From: Acidiferrimicrobium sp. IK
GTDB taxonomy: Bacteria; Actinomycetota; Acidimicrobiia; Acidimicrobiales; Palsa-688
Direction: 5' to 3'
NCBI RefSeq assembly: GCF_025499425.1
Contig: NZ_JAIMCB010000017.1
Location: 26,435 to 90,434, forward strand
Length of the DNA stretch: 64,000 nt
Shown here: positions 9,318 through 18,013 of the stretch, in pieces
Position numbering within the stretch: the first letter of the stretch is position 1
Layout of the letters: every line of letters begins with the position of its first letter
Translations under genes and position numbers: made by a program
Notes under the pieces: model-generated
Databases searched by the model: none
The model's input: the letters and a program-made list of their open reading frames with translations, nothing else
What the model was told of the DNA's origin: nothing

Positions 9318-9848
9318 ATGCGCCTGCCCATCAAGCGCCGGCAGCCGCCAGCGCCCGCGGAGGACCCGGTCCGGGGTCAGGCGCTCGACGCCGCCGCCGA
9401 GAGGGTGCTCGCGGGGCTGTCGTCGCTCAGCGACCTGACCGCGCCGTTGGCCATCTCCTACCTGGACCGGGTCGGCAAGCCCACACCGTGGATGACCCCG
9501 GCCGCCGGCGTGCGGATCACCTCCGCCGGCTACGCAGCCCACATGGCCGTCGAGGCCGACGGGGCCGCGTTCGGCGTCGAGAGCGTGCCGGTGCTCGGCA
9601 CGCTTCCTGACCTGCGCCGGGGGCGACCGCCCCAGGACCTTCTCCTGCGGGTCGTCAAGGCCACCAGGAAGACGTTCCCGGTGATACGGGCCGTCGACGA
9701 CCTGACGTGGGAAGGGTTCGTGAGCCGGCGCATGGCCCGCGTCGACGACGAACTCAACCGCCCCCTCGTCGACGGGCTACTGCGCTTCGGCTGGGTGCTG
9801 CGCCAGGTCGACCTCAGGTACGGCTTGGAGCCGGAAAAGGTCGGCTGA
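9318..9848 (+). CDS. Hypothetical protein, 176 aa
   Basis: Not assigned to a family. The N-terminus is basic and proline-rich (RLPIKRRQPPAPAEDP). The middle has alternating strands and turns (ISYLDRVGKPTPWM, GVRITSAGY) and the end is helical (VDDELNRPLVDGLLRFGWVLRQVD). No membrane segment is seen. The start is 22 bases after the NUDIX gene, so the two may form an operon. It ends one base before the convergent 9849 gene ends, with essentially no intergenic space. Confidence 0.6.
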   Translation: MRLPIKRRQPPAPAEDPVRGQALDAAAERVLAGLSSLSDLTAPLAISYLDRVGKPTPWMTPAAGVRITSAGYAAHMAVEADGAAFGVESVPVLGTLPDLRRGRPPQDLLLRVVKATRKTFPVIRAVDDLTWEGFVSRRMARVDDELNRPLVDGLLRFGWVLRQVDLRYGLEPEKVG

Positions 9849-10319
9849 TCAGGCCTGGAGCTGGGCGAGAAGGCCGGCGATGACCGACACCTTCCCGCCG
9901 GTGCGCTCCCACTCGTCGCCGAGGGGCCCGTGGTCCACCAGCCCAGAAGCGTCCGGCGCGATCCCGAGCGCCGCCGCGGCAGCCGCCGCGAGGGGGGCCG
10001 GCTCGACGGCCGGCGCCTGATCGCCGTAGGCCACGAACACCTCCAGCCCGTCCCACAGCTGGTCTAGCGGCGCCGGCGGCTCCGCTCCGGTGGCCAGAGC
10101 CAGGGAGGTGGCCGAGAACACCTCGTAGGTCCCGACCTTGGGCGGCCGGCGGTACCCGGCGACGGGGTGGAGCCGCCACTCGAGGGTGACCTCGCCGGGG
10201 CCGTCGTCGCGCAGCCACACCTGCGAGCCGTTGACGTACGCGTCGACAGGCTCGCCGAAGCGGTCGTCGAGAGCGACGATCAGCTCCGGGGTGGCCCGCC
10301 ACACGCAGGTGGCAACCAA
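9849..10319 (-). CDS. Conserved hypothetical protein, about 156 aa
   Basis: Family not recognised. The sequence from ATPELIVALDDRFG has soluble alpha/beta character: VDAYVNGSQVWLRDDG, TLEWRLHPVAGY, then KVGTYEVFSATSL. No ATG is available. TTG 10319 (MVATCVWRATPEL) or GTG 10304 are the possible starts, both without a clear Shine-Dalgarno. TTG was chosen because it follows the stop of the PAC2 gene by ten bases and suggests translational coupling. Its position behind the PAC2 gene on the same strand is the only functional hint. Confidence 0.55.
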   Translation of the reverse strand: MVATCVWRATPELIVALDDRFGEPVDAYVNGSQVWLRDDGPGEVTLEWRLHPVAGYRRPPKVGTYEVFSATSLALATGAEPPAPLDQLWDGLEVFVAYGDQAPAVEPAPLAAAAAAALGIAPDASGLVDHGPLGDEWERTGGKVSVIAGLLAQLQA

Positions 10320-10329
10320 AGAGCCGGCG

Positions 10330-11202
10330 CTAGCTGACGTCGCCCTGCTCCCGCAGGAACCGCTCGACCTCGTCCGCGAGGCGGCCGGCATCGACGGGCA
10401 GGGCAGCGTTGGCCTCGTCGCGGCGTTCGTCGTCGTCGGCTTCCTCGAGCTGGGCGACGTAGGCGGCCGCGTCCTCGTCGTCGGCGACCCGCTCGGAGAC
10501 CTGGCGCTCGTACTCCTCCGCCGCGACGCGCAGCTCGAGAGGGTTGACCCGGGCGCCGACCAGGCTGGCGGAACGCTCGACCAGGGCCAGCGCCGCCTTG
10601 GGGGAGGGGACCTGGTGCACGTAGTGGGGCACCGCGGCCCAGAAGCTGGCGGTGCGCATCCCCGCCTTGTCGAACGCGTCGTGCAGCACGCCCACGATTC
10701 CCGTCGGGCCCTCGTAGGTGGAGGCGGACAGCCCGAGCCGGCCGGCCAGCTCGGCGTCGTCGGTGGTGCCGGTGACCTTGACCGGCCGGGTGTGGGGGAC
10801 GTCGGCGAGGAGCGCCCCGAGGGTGGCGGCCATCTCGACCCCGAGGGACGTGGCCACCTCGACGATGGCCGAGCAGAACGTCCGCCACTTGAGCTGGGGC
10901 TCCACGCCTCGCACGAGCACCACGTCGCGCCCGGTGCCGGGGACCTCGGCGTGAAGGAACTCGGTCACCGGCCACTCCACGGCGCGGGTGGCGCCGTCGA
11001 CGATCTTCACCTGAGGACGGGTCTCGGTGAAGTCGAAAAACTCCTCGGGGTCCAGCTCCGCGAACGGCACCGCGCCCCAGGCCTGGGCCAGGTACGACAC
11101 CGCGAGCGAGGCGGCGTCACCGGCGTCGTTCCAGCCCTCGAACGCCACGACGAGCAGGGGGCGGCGCAACTGCGGATGGTGGTCCCAACGGACGGGCTCC
11201 AT
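10330..11202 (-). CDS. PAC2 family protein (proteasome-assembly-chaperone-like fold)
   Basis: A 290-residue member of the PAC2 (PF09754) family. It is common in actinobacteria and archaea and related in fold to eukaryotic proteasome assembly chaperones, though its bacterial role is unproven. Characteristic segments are RRPLLVVAFEGWNDAGDAAS at the start, FFDFTETRPQVKIVDG, the VLVRGVEPQLKWR strand, and a WAAVPHYVHQVPSPKAALAL region with the conserved H-Y-H pattern. The ATG at 11202 is divergent from lhr. No proteasome genes are nearby. Confidence 0.87.
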   Translation of the reverse strand: MEPVRWDHHPQLRRPLLVVAFEGWNDAGDAASLAVSYLAQAWGAVPFAELDPEEFFDFTETRPQVKIVDGATRAVEWPVTEFLHAEVPGTGRDVVLVRGVEPQLKWRTFCSAIVEVATSLGVEMAATLGALLADVPHTRPVKVTGTTDDAELAGRLGLSASTYEGPTGIVGVLHDAFDKAGMRTASFWAAVPHYVHQVPSPKAALALVERSASLVGARVNPLELRVAAEEYERQVSERVADDEDAAAYVAQLEEADDDERRDEANAALPVDAGRLADEVERFLREQGDVS

Positions 11203-11274
11203 CCATCGAAGGTACCGCTCGCGTCACCGGTTGGTGCGGGCATTGCCGGCCCGGCGCGAGGAGAGGCGACCTGG

Positions 11275-11327
11275 GTGGGAGGGGGCCGGCGGACAGGGGG
11301 GGAGACCGCCGGCCTCGCGCCTCCCAC
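11275..11327 (+). other. Imperfect inverted repeat in the PAC2-lhr intergenic region
   Basis: GTGGGAGG (11275-11282) pairs with CCTCCCAC (11320-11327), and GCCGGCGG (11285-11292) pairs with CCGCCGGC (11306-11313), leaving a purine-rich loop. It lies in the roughly 200-base gap between divergent genes. It could be an operator or a leader structure of lhr; nothing more can be said. Confidence 0.4.
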
Positions 11328-11408
11328 TGCCCCGATGGTACCCAGCACAGGTGTGTGTTGGATCACGGCAGCATGAACGCGACATGTCCACCGTACGCTT
11401 CTGGGACG

Positions 11409-14400
11409 ATGAAGTTCTCGTCGCCGACGTCCGCCTGGTTCGCGGCCACCTTCGAGGCCCCGACTGCCGCGCAGGAGCAGGGCTGGGCGGCCATCGGCCG
11501 GGGCGAGCACACCCTCATCCTGGCCCCGACCGGCTCCGGCAAGACGCTGGCCGCGTTCTTGTGGGCCATCGACCGTCTCCTCACCTCCCCGCCGGTCGAC
11601 GCCGCTGAACGCTGCCGGGTCCTCTACGTCAGCCCGCTCAAGGCGCTCACCTACGACGTCGAACGAAACCTCCGGGCCCCCCTGACCGGGATCGCCCGGG
11701 AGGCGGGGAGACTCGGCATCGAGCTGCCCGAGGTGCGGGTCGGGACCCGGACCGGGGACACCCCGGCGGAGGACCGCCGGGCCATGGCCAAACGGCCGCC
11801 GGACATCTTGATCACCACCCCCGAATCCCTCTACCTCCTCCTTACCTCCAACGCCGCGTCGGTCCTGCGAGGGGTTCGCCACGTCATCGTCGACGAGATC
11901 CACGCGATGGCCGGCACTAAGCGCGGCGCCCACCTGGCCCTGTCCCTTGAGCGGCTGGAGGAGCTGACCGAGCGGCCTCCCCAGCGCATCGGCCTGTCCG
12001 CCACCCAGCGCCCCCTCGACGAGCTGGCCCGCTTCCTCGGAGGACGGGGACCGGGCGGGGGCGACCGGCCCGTGACCATTGTCGACGCCGGGGTGCGCAA
12101 GACCCTCGAGCTGTCGATCGTCGTGCCCGTGGAGGACATGGGGGAGCTGGGACGGCCTCTTTCCCCGCCCTCCGACGACGACGGCGCCGACCTGGTCATG
12201 CGGGGTCCGGCCGCCGGCACCCCCGAGGTGCGCTCGTCGATCTGGCCTGCGGTCTATCCCCGCATCCTGGAGCTGATCCGGGCCCACCGCTCGACGCTGA
12301 TCTTCGTCAACTCCCGCCGGCTGGCCGAGCGCCTGGCCGCCCGGCTGAACGAGCTGGCCGCCGGCGAGGAGGACGGGGCCGGCGACCAGTTCGGCTACAC
12401 CCAGTCGGGCAGCGGCTTCCACGCCGCCGGCGCGCCACCCGAGCTGGTCCGGGCCCACCACGGTTCGATCGCCCGGGAACAGCGCCTGGAGATCGAGGAC
12501 GCCCTCAAGGCCGGCCGGCTCCCGGCGCTGGTCGCCACCTCCAGCCTGGAGCTCGGTATCGACATGGGGGCCATCGACCTGGTGATCCAGGTGGAGGCGC
12601 CCACGTCGGTGGCCTCCGGCCTGCAGCGAATCGGTCGGGCCGGCCACCACGTCGGCGAGCCGTCAAAGGGGCGGATCTTCCCGAAGTTCCGCCACGACCT
12701 GCTCGTGGCGGCCGTCGTGGCGCAGCGCATGCACGCCGGCCTGGTGGAGGAGACGAGGGTCCCCCGCAACCCCCTCGACGTCCTCGCGCAGCAGATCGTG
12801 GCCATGGTGGCGGCATCCGCCGGGCCGGTCCCCGTCGACCAGGTGGCCGCCGTCGTGCGCCGGGCCTACCCCTTCGCCGACCTGGGCGGCGAAGCCTTCG
12901 ACGGGGTGCTGGACATGCTCGCCGGCCGGTACCCGAGCGACGAGTTCGCGGAGCTGCGACCCCGGCTCCTTTGGGACCGGGTGGCGGGCACGCTGACGGC
13001 GCGGCCGGGAGCCAAGATGCTCGCCGTCACGAGCGGAGGGACCATCCCCGACCGCGGGCTGTTCGGGGTGTTCACACCCAACGGAGGCCGGGTCGGGGAG
13101 CTCGACGAGGAGATGGTCTACGAGAGCAGGGTCGGGGAGACGTTCCTTCTCGGAGCGACCACCTGGCGGATCGAGGACATCACCCGGGACCGGGTGGTCG
13201 TGACTCCCGCCCCGGGCGTGCCGGGGAAGATGCCGTTTTGGCACGGCGACGTCCTCGGCCGTCCATACGAGCTCGGGGTCGCGGTCGGGGCGTTCACCCG
13301 GCGGCTGGCCCGCATGGACGACGCCGCCTTGCGCGCGGACCACGACCTCGACGACCTGGCGGTGCGCAACCTGCGGGCTTACGTCGCCGAGGAAATGGAG
13401 GCGACCGGCGGGCTGCTGCCCACCGACCGCCAGATCGTGGTGGAGCGCTTCCGCGACGAGCTGGGTGACTGGAGGGTGGCGGTCCTGTCGCCGTTCGGGG
13501 CCCGGGTCCACGCCCCCTGGGCGATGGCCATCGAGGCCAAGCTGCGCCACACCCAGGGGGTGGACGTACAGGCGGTGTGGAGCGACGACGGCATCATCGT
13601 TCGCCTGCCGGAGGCCGAGGACGCCCCGCCTACCGACGCGGTCATGATCGACCCGGACGAGATCGAGGAGCTGGTGGTGGGCGCCATCGGCGACTCCGCC
13701 CTGTTCGCGGCCAGGTTCAGGGAGAACGCCGCCCGCAGCCTGCTCCTGCCCCGCCGCCGGCCCGGGGCCCGCACCCCGCTGTGGCAGCTGCGCCAGAGGG
13801 CCGCCGACCTGCTCGCGGTGGCTTCCAAGTACGGGCAGTTCCCGATCCTCCTCGAGACCTACCGGGAGTGCCTGCGCGACGCGTTCGACCTGCCGGCGCT
13901 GACGACGCTGCTGCGGGACGTGGCGGCGCGCAAGGTCCGGGTGGCGACCGTCGAGCTGCCAAGCCCGTCTCCGTTCGCCAGCGGCCTGGCGTTCGCGTAC
14001 GTGGCGCAGTTCATGTACGAGGGCGACGCCCCGCTCGCCGAGCGGCGGGCCCAAGCGCTGACCCTCGACCGGCGCATGCTGGCCGAACTGCTCGGCACCG
14101 ACGAACTGCGCGACCTGCTCGACGCGTCGGTCCTGACTGCGCTGGAAGCCGAGTTGCAAGCGCTCGACGAGCGGCGGTGGGCGTCGTCTGTCGACCAGGC
14201 CGCCGACCTGTTGCGCCGGCTGGGCGATCTCACCCCGGCCGAGCTGGTCGCCCGCTGCACCCCCGAGGTCGGGCCGGGGGTGGTCGACGCGCTGCTCGCC
14301 GAGCGGCGGGCCGCCCCGGTGCGGGTGGCGGGCGAGGAACGCCTCATCGCCGCCGAGGAAGCCGGCCGCTACCGAGACGGTCTCGGCGTGACCCCGCCGC

Positions 14401-16169
14401 CAGGCCTGGCCGACGCGTTCCTCGAGCCGGTGCCCGACGGGCTGGTCCAGATCCTGCGCCGCTGGGCCAGGGTTCACGGGCCGTTCGTTCCCGCCGAGCC
14501 GGCTGCCCGCTTCGGGCTGTCCGCCGAAGCGGTCGTGGCCGTCCTCGACCGCCTCGCCGGCGAAGGCCGCCTGGAACGGGGGGCGTTCCGGCCCGGGGGC
14601 AGCGGACGCGACGAGTGGTGCGACACCGACGTCCTTCGCATCCTGCGCCAGCGTTCGCTGGCCGCGCTTCGCAAGGAGGTCGCCCCCGCCGAGACCGCCG
14701 CCCTGGTCCGGTTCCTCCCCGCCTGGCACGGCGTGGCGGCGGTCGGCCGGCCTCCCGCGGCCGGCGGTCTCGATCGGCTCTTCGAGGTCGTCGGTCAGCT
14801 GCAGGGCTTCGCCATCCCCGCCAGCGTGCTGGAGACCGACGTCTTGCCGGCGCGGGTACGGGGCTACCAGCCCCGGATGCTCGACGAGCTGATGGCGGCC
14901 GGGGAGGTGATGTGGGTCGGTGCCGGTTCGCTGGGGCGCTCAGACGGGCGGATCGTGCTCGGGCTGCGCCAGCAGGCGCCGCTGCTTTGGCGGCGGATGG
15001 GCTTCGCCGGCGGAGTCCTGGCCGGCATGCCCAGCCCGGCGGACCCCGCGCCCGTGGCCGGAGCCCCGCCCGCAGTCGACCCCGCGCTCGCGCCCGGCGC
15101 TCCGCCCGCCGCGGCCGGCGACGTGGACGGCGAGACGCACCGTCACCTGCGGAGGGTGCTGGCCGAGCGGGGTGCGTGTTTCTTCCGGGAGCTGGGTCTG
15201 CCCGGCGCCAGCGACCAGGAGATCGTCGAGGCGCTGTGGGACCTGGTCTGGGCCGGCGAGGTCACCGGTGACGCGTTCGCCGCGGTCCGGGCCACCGTCG
15301 CGGTTTCGGGATCGGGGCGGCGAGCCGCGGTCCGCCGCAGCACCGGCCGGCCCGGACTGGCCCGCCCCCGGCCCCGCTTGGGTGGCATCGGCGTCCTGGG
15401 ACCGCCACGCGGGCAGGGACGGTGGTCCCTCGTCGAGCGCGAGCTTGGCCTCCGGTCGCCGACGCCGACCGAGGCCGGCGTCGCGGTGGCCGGCCAGCTG
15501 CTCGAACGTCACGGCGTGCTGACCCGCGACGCGGTGCGGGGCGAAGGGGTCCCTGGCGGTTTCGCCGGGATCTACCCGGTGCTGCGCACCATGGAGGAGT
15601 CGGGCCGGATCCGGCGGGGGTACTTCGTCGAGGGCATGGGCGGCGCCCAGTTCGCCCTGGCCGGAGCGGTCGACCGCCTCCGCTCCGTGCGGGTTCCCGA
15701 CCAGCCGGCGGAGCCCGAACCGTCCGGTCCTGACGCCGACGGATACCGGGGCGGCGACGAGTGGGCCGTCCCCGACCGGGTCATCGTGTTGCCGGCCGCT
15801 CGAGGCGTGGACAGCGCGCCGGGGACCGACGGGTCGGTGCTGGTTCTGGCGGCCACCGACCCCGCCAACGCGTTCGGTCTCAGCGTCCCCTGGCCGGTGC
15901 GGGGCCCGACCCGGGTCCCTGGCGCCTACGTCGTGCTGGTCGACGGTGAGCTGAGCCTCTACGTCGAGCGGGGCGGCAAGGGGCTGGTCGCGGCCCGCGA
16001 GCTCGACGGCGCGTGGGAGGGGCGGGCCATCGGGGCCCTGTCGCATCTGGTCGCGTCCGGCCGCTGGGGCCGCCTCGCCCTGCAGCGCTGGCCCGAGGAG
16101 CTCGAGGCGTACCTCCGGGACGCGCAGTTCACGCCGACCCCCAAGGGTCTGGTCCGCTACGGGTCCTAG
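11409..16169 (+). CDS. lhr: Lhr-type large ATP-dependent helicase
   Basis: A very large superfamily 2 helicase of about 1586 residues, the size of mycobacterial Lhr, a 3'-5' ssDNA translocase involved in DNA repair. The Walker A is GSGKT (42-46), DEIH is at 162-165, and motif VI appears as QRIGRAGH. The core is followed by the Lhr winged-helix and beta-barrel domains and a long C-terminal extension. An Ala/Pro-rich low-complexity linker lies around 15040-15120. ATG 11409 gives the standard N-terminus (MKFSSPTSAWFAATFEAPT); ATGs at 11355 and 11373 are possible. The glycosylase gene follows 26 bases later, matching the lhr-nei pairing known from Mycobacterium. Confidence 0.93.
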   Translation: MKFSSPTSAWFAATFEAPTAAQEQGWAAIGRGEHTLILAPTGSGKTLAAFLWAIDRLLTSPPVDAAERCRVLYVSPLKALTYDVERNLRAPLTGIAREAGRLGIELPEVRVGTRTGDTPAEDRRAMAKRPPDILITTPESLYLLLTSNAASVLRGVRHVIVDEIHAMAGTKRGAHLALSLERLEELTERPPQRIGLSATQRPLDELARFLGGRGPGGGDRPVTIVDAGVRKTLELSIVVPVEDMGELGRPLSPPSDDDGADLVMRGPAAGTPEVRSSIWPAVYPRILELIRAHRSTLIFVNSRRLAERLAARLNELAAGEEDGAGDQFGYTQSGSGFHAAGAPPELVRAHHGSIAREQRLEIEDALKAGRLPALVATSSLELGIDMGAIDLVIQVEAPTSVASGLQRIGRAGHHVGEPSKGRIFPKFRHDLLVAAVVAQRMHAGLVEETRVPRNPLDVLAQQIVAMVAASAGPVPVDQVAAVVRRAYPFADLGGEAFDGVLDMLAGRYPSDEFAELRPRLLWDRVAGTLTARPGAKMLAVTSGGTIPDRGLFGVFTPNGGRVGELDEEMVYESRVGETFLLGATTWRIEDITRDRVVVTPAPGVPGKMPFWHGDVLGRPYELGVAVGAFTRRLARMDDAALRADHDLDDLAVRNLRAYVAEEMEATGGLLPTDRQIVVERFRDELGDWRVAVLSPFGARVHAPWAMAIEAKLRHTQGVDVQAVWSDDGIIVRLPEAEDAPPTDAVMIDPDEIEELVVGAIGDSALFAARFRENAARSLLLPRRRPGARTPLWQLRQRAADLLAVASKYGQFPILLETYRECLRDAFDLPALTTLLRDVAARKVRVATVELPSPSPFASGLAFAYVAQFMYEGDAPLAERRAQALTLDRRMLAELLGTDELRDLLDASVLTALEAELQALDERRWASSVDQAADLLRRLGDLTPAELVARCTPEVGPGVVDALLAERRAAPVRVAGEERLIAAEEAGRYRDGLGVTPPPGLADAFLEPVPDGLVQILRRWARVHGPFVPAEPAARFGLSAEAVVAVLDRLAGEGRLERGAFRPGGSGRDEWCDTDVLRILRQRSLAALRKEVAPAETAALVRFLPAWHGVAAVGRPPAAGGLDRLFEVVGQLQGFAIPASVLETDVLPARVRGYQPRMLDELMAAGEVMWVGAGSLGRSDGRIVLGLRQQAPLLWRRMGFAGGVLAGMPSPADPAPVAGAPPAVDPALAPGAPPAAAGDVDGETHRHLRRVLAERGACFFRELGLPGASDQEIVEALWDLVWAGEVTGDAFAAVRATVAVSGSGRRAAVRRSTGRPGLARPRPRLGGIGVLGPPRGQGRWSLVERELGLRSPTPTEAGVAVAGQLLERHGVLTRDAVRGEGVPGGFAGIYPVLRTMEESGRIRRGYFVEGMGGAQFALAGAVDRLRSVRVPDQPAEPEPSGPDADGYRGGDEWAVPDRVIVLPAARGVDSAPGTDGSVLVLAATDPANAFGLSVPWPVRGPTRVPGAYVVLVDGELSLYVERGGKGLVAARELDGAWEGRAIGALSHLVASGRWGRLALQRWPEELEAYLRDAQFTPTPKGLVRYGS

Positions 16170-16195
16170 CCGCGCCGCGGTCCTAGGGTCGAGGG

Positions 16196-17032
16196 ATGCC
16201 GGAGGGCGACACCATCTTCCGCACCGCGGTGTCCCTGCGGCGGTGGCTGGTCGGCCGGACGGTCACCGCCGCCCGCGCCGCGCCGCCCGCAGTGGCGGCG
16301 GGGAGGCTCGTCGGCTGCACCGTCGAGGGCGTCGAGGCCCACGGCAAGCACCTTTTGATCCGCTTTTCGGGCGATCTGGTGCTGCACACCCACATGCGGA
16401 TGACCGGCTCCTGGCACGTCTACCCTGCCGGCGATAAGTGGCGTAAGCCGCCCGGCCAGGCCCGACTGGTGCTCGAGGCGGGTGAACGGGTCGCGGTGTG
16501 CTTCAACGCGCCGGTGATCGAGCTGCTCGCGGCGCGGGAGCTGGCCGTCCACCCGTCCCTGCGCCGGCTGGGACCCGACGTCCTCGTGCCCGCCGCCCTC
16601 GATCCGGCCGCGGTGCGATCCCGGGCCCGGACCCGGGCCGCAGCGTCGCCGACCGCCGGCGAGCTGCTCCTCGACCAGCAGGTGGTCGCCGGCATCGGCA
16701 ACATCTACCGCTGCGAGTCGCTGTTTGTCTGCCGGGTGTCGCCGTGGACTCCGTCGGAGGCTCTAGACGACGAGTCCCTCGACGCGCTGGTCGCGACAGC
16801 GTCGCGGCTGATGGGCGCCAACGCCCAGTCCAAGTCGCCGGCGCGCTCCTTCGACGGGCCGGGGCAGCGGACCTGGGTGTACCGCCGAGGAGGCCGGCCG
16901 TGCCGGCGGTGCGGGACCACGATCCGCCGAGACGTGCTCGGCCGCCAGGCCCGCCCGGTGTACTGGTGTCCCGGCTGTCAGCCGTCGCCCGGCGCCGCCA
17001 CGGCAACCCGGGCCGACCCCCAACCCCGCTGA
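16196..17032 (+). CDS. Fpg/Nei family DNA glycosylase (endonuclease VIII-like)
   Basis: A 278-residue bifunctional base-excision glycosylase/AP lyase. The mature N-terminus PEGDTI carries the catalytic Pro2 and Glu3 and is Nei-type rather than Fpg-type (PELPE). The H2TH region includes LLLDQQVVAGIGNIYRCE, with the Lys position replaced by Gln/Val as in Nei relatives. The C-terminal zinc finger has cysteines in a C-x2-C-x18-C-x2-C pattern ending YWCPGC, with a slightly longer loop than the usual x16. It removes oxidised pyrimidines. The gene is adjacent to lhr and probably co-transcribed, consistent with a joint repair role. Confidence 0.9.
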   Translation: MPEGDTIFRTAVSLRRWLVGRTVTAARAAPPAVAAGRLVGCTVEGVEAHGKHLLIRFSGDLVLHTHMRMTGSWHVYPAGDKWRKPPGQARLVLEAGERVAVCFNAPVIELLAARELAVHPSLRRLGPDVLVPAALDPAAVRSRARTRAAASPTAGELLLDQQVVAGIGNIYRCESLFVCRVSPWTPSEALDDESLDALVATASRLMGANAQSKSPARSFDGPGQRTWVYRRGGRPCRRCGTTIRRDVLGRQARPVYWCPGCQPSPGAATATRADPQPR

Positions 17033-17126
17033 GGCAACCTGAGAAGGGCGCGCCAGCAGCACCCGAACGCTGCGGAAGGAACGTGGTGGCGCGACGCCCC
17101 CCGGTTAACTAGCTTCCCCCGGCATC

Positions 17127-17564
17127 GTGCTGTGCGTCTCGAAGGTCACCGAAGCCGACGACGAACTGGTGTCAGCCGTCGTGCGGCTCCTGCCGCAGCT
17201 GTCGACCAGCGCACCGGCCCCGTCGGTGGCCGACTTGCAGGAGATCGTCGGTTCGCCGGCCACGGTGTTCTTCGTCTTGCGCGACGGGGAAGGCGGCCCG
17301 ATCGTGGGCACCCTCACCCTGGCCATCTTCCGCATCCCCACCGGTGTGCGGGCGTGGATCGAAGACGTGATCGTCGACGAGGCGGTCCGGGGTCAGGGAG
17401 GCGGCGAGATGCTGACCCGCGCCGCTCTCGACGCCGCCAAGCAGGCCGGGGCCAGGACCGTCGAGCTGACCTCCCGACCGTCCCGCCAGGCCGCCAACCG
17501 CCTCTACCAGCGGCTGGGGTTCGTCACCCGCCAGACCAACCTGTACCGCTACGACCTGATCTGA
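17127..17564 (+). CDS. GNAT family N-acetyltransferase
   Basis: A 145-residue single-domain GNAT. The acetyl-CoA pyrophosphate-binding loop is seen as VRGQGGGEML after the strand AWIEDVIVDE. The C-terminal ANRLYQRLGFVTRQTNLYRY segment is the typical motif B end with the YxxLGF pattern. The substrate is unknown. The start at 17127 (GTG) is the upstream-most that keeps the first strand; there is no obvious Shine-Dalgarno. The gene converges with the chorismate mutase gene, separated by 15 bases. Confidence 0.85.
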   Translation: MLCVSKVTEADDELVSAVVRLLPQLSTSAPAPSVADLQEIVGSPATVFFVLRDGEGGPIVGTLTLAIFRIPTGVRAWIEDVIVDEAVRGQGGGEMLTRAALDAAKQAGARTVELTSRPSRQAANRLYQRLGFVTRQTNLYRYDLI

Positions 17565-17579
17565 CCATCCCCGCTGCCA

Positions 17580-17891
17580 CTACACGATGTGGTCTGGACC
17601 GAGCTCCTCGGCTTCTAGCAGGGTGAACCCGTCGATGATCGTCCGCAGCACCTGCTGAGCGACGCGGGGGTCGACGCCGGAGGCCGTGGCCGTCTCGCCG
17701 ATCCGGGTCAGCATCTCGTCCTCTCGGCCACGGTCGACGACGGGCATGTGGTGGGCCCGTTTGTAGTGAACGACCTGGCCCACCAGTTGTGCCCGCTCGG
17801 CGAGGAGCGCGATGAGGCGTCGGTCGACATCGTCGATGCCGTCCCGGATCGCTGAGAGGTCGAGGTCAGGGCTCGGGGCGGGATTGTCCAC
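17580..17891 (-). CDS. Chorismate mutase (AroQ class)
   Basis: A 103-residue all-helical AroQ-type chorismate mutase, which converts chorismate to prephenate for Phe/Tyr synthesis. The pattern IRDGIDDVDRRLIALLAERA, then VGQVVHYKR with the catalytic Lys, and a C-terminal helix with IIDGFTLLEAEELG fit the family. GTG 17891 (VDNPAPSPDLDLSAI) gives the usual length; an extension upstream in the same frame would run into the citrate synthase promoter region. It is divergent from gltA. No other aromatic-pathway gene is nearby. Confidence 0.8.
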   Translation of the reverse strand: MDNPAPSPDLDLSAIRDGIDDVDRRLIALLAERAQLVGQVVHYKRAHHMPVVDRGREDEMLTRIGETATASGVDPRVAQQVLRTIIDGFTLLEAEELGPDHIV

Positions 17892-17944
17892 CGCTCGATC
17901 ATGCCCGACTGCTGTGCCCCCTGGCACGCCCGGTTTGCTGCCGT

Positions 17945-17972
17945 TTGGCGGGAGGCGGGGTGGCGGTACGAT
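17945..17972 (+). promoter_or_regulatory. Putative gltA promoter
   Basis: TTGGCG (17945-17950), 16-base spacer and TACGAT (17967-17972). Each hexamer matches four of six consensus positions. It lies about 40 bases upstream of the gltA GTG, just before a start site that would leave a leader of some 35 bases. Confidence 0.4.
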
Positions 17973-18013
17973 CATGAGCGAACGCAACGAATCCCATCCC
18001 GACAGGGGGAGTA

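Noticed and set aside
12663..14729. Long open frame antisense to lhr (688 codons)
   Set aside because: It is a shadow of the high-GC third-position pattern of lhr. Its product is Gly/Arg/His/Pro-rich with no recognisable domain.
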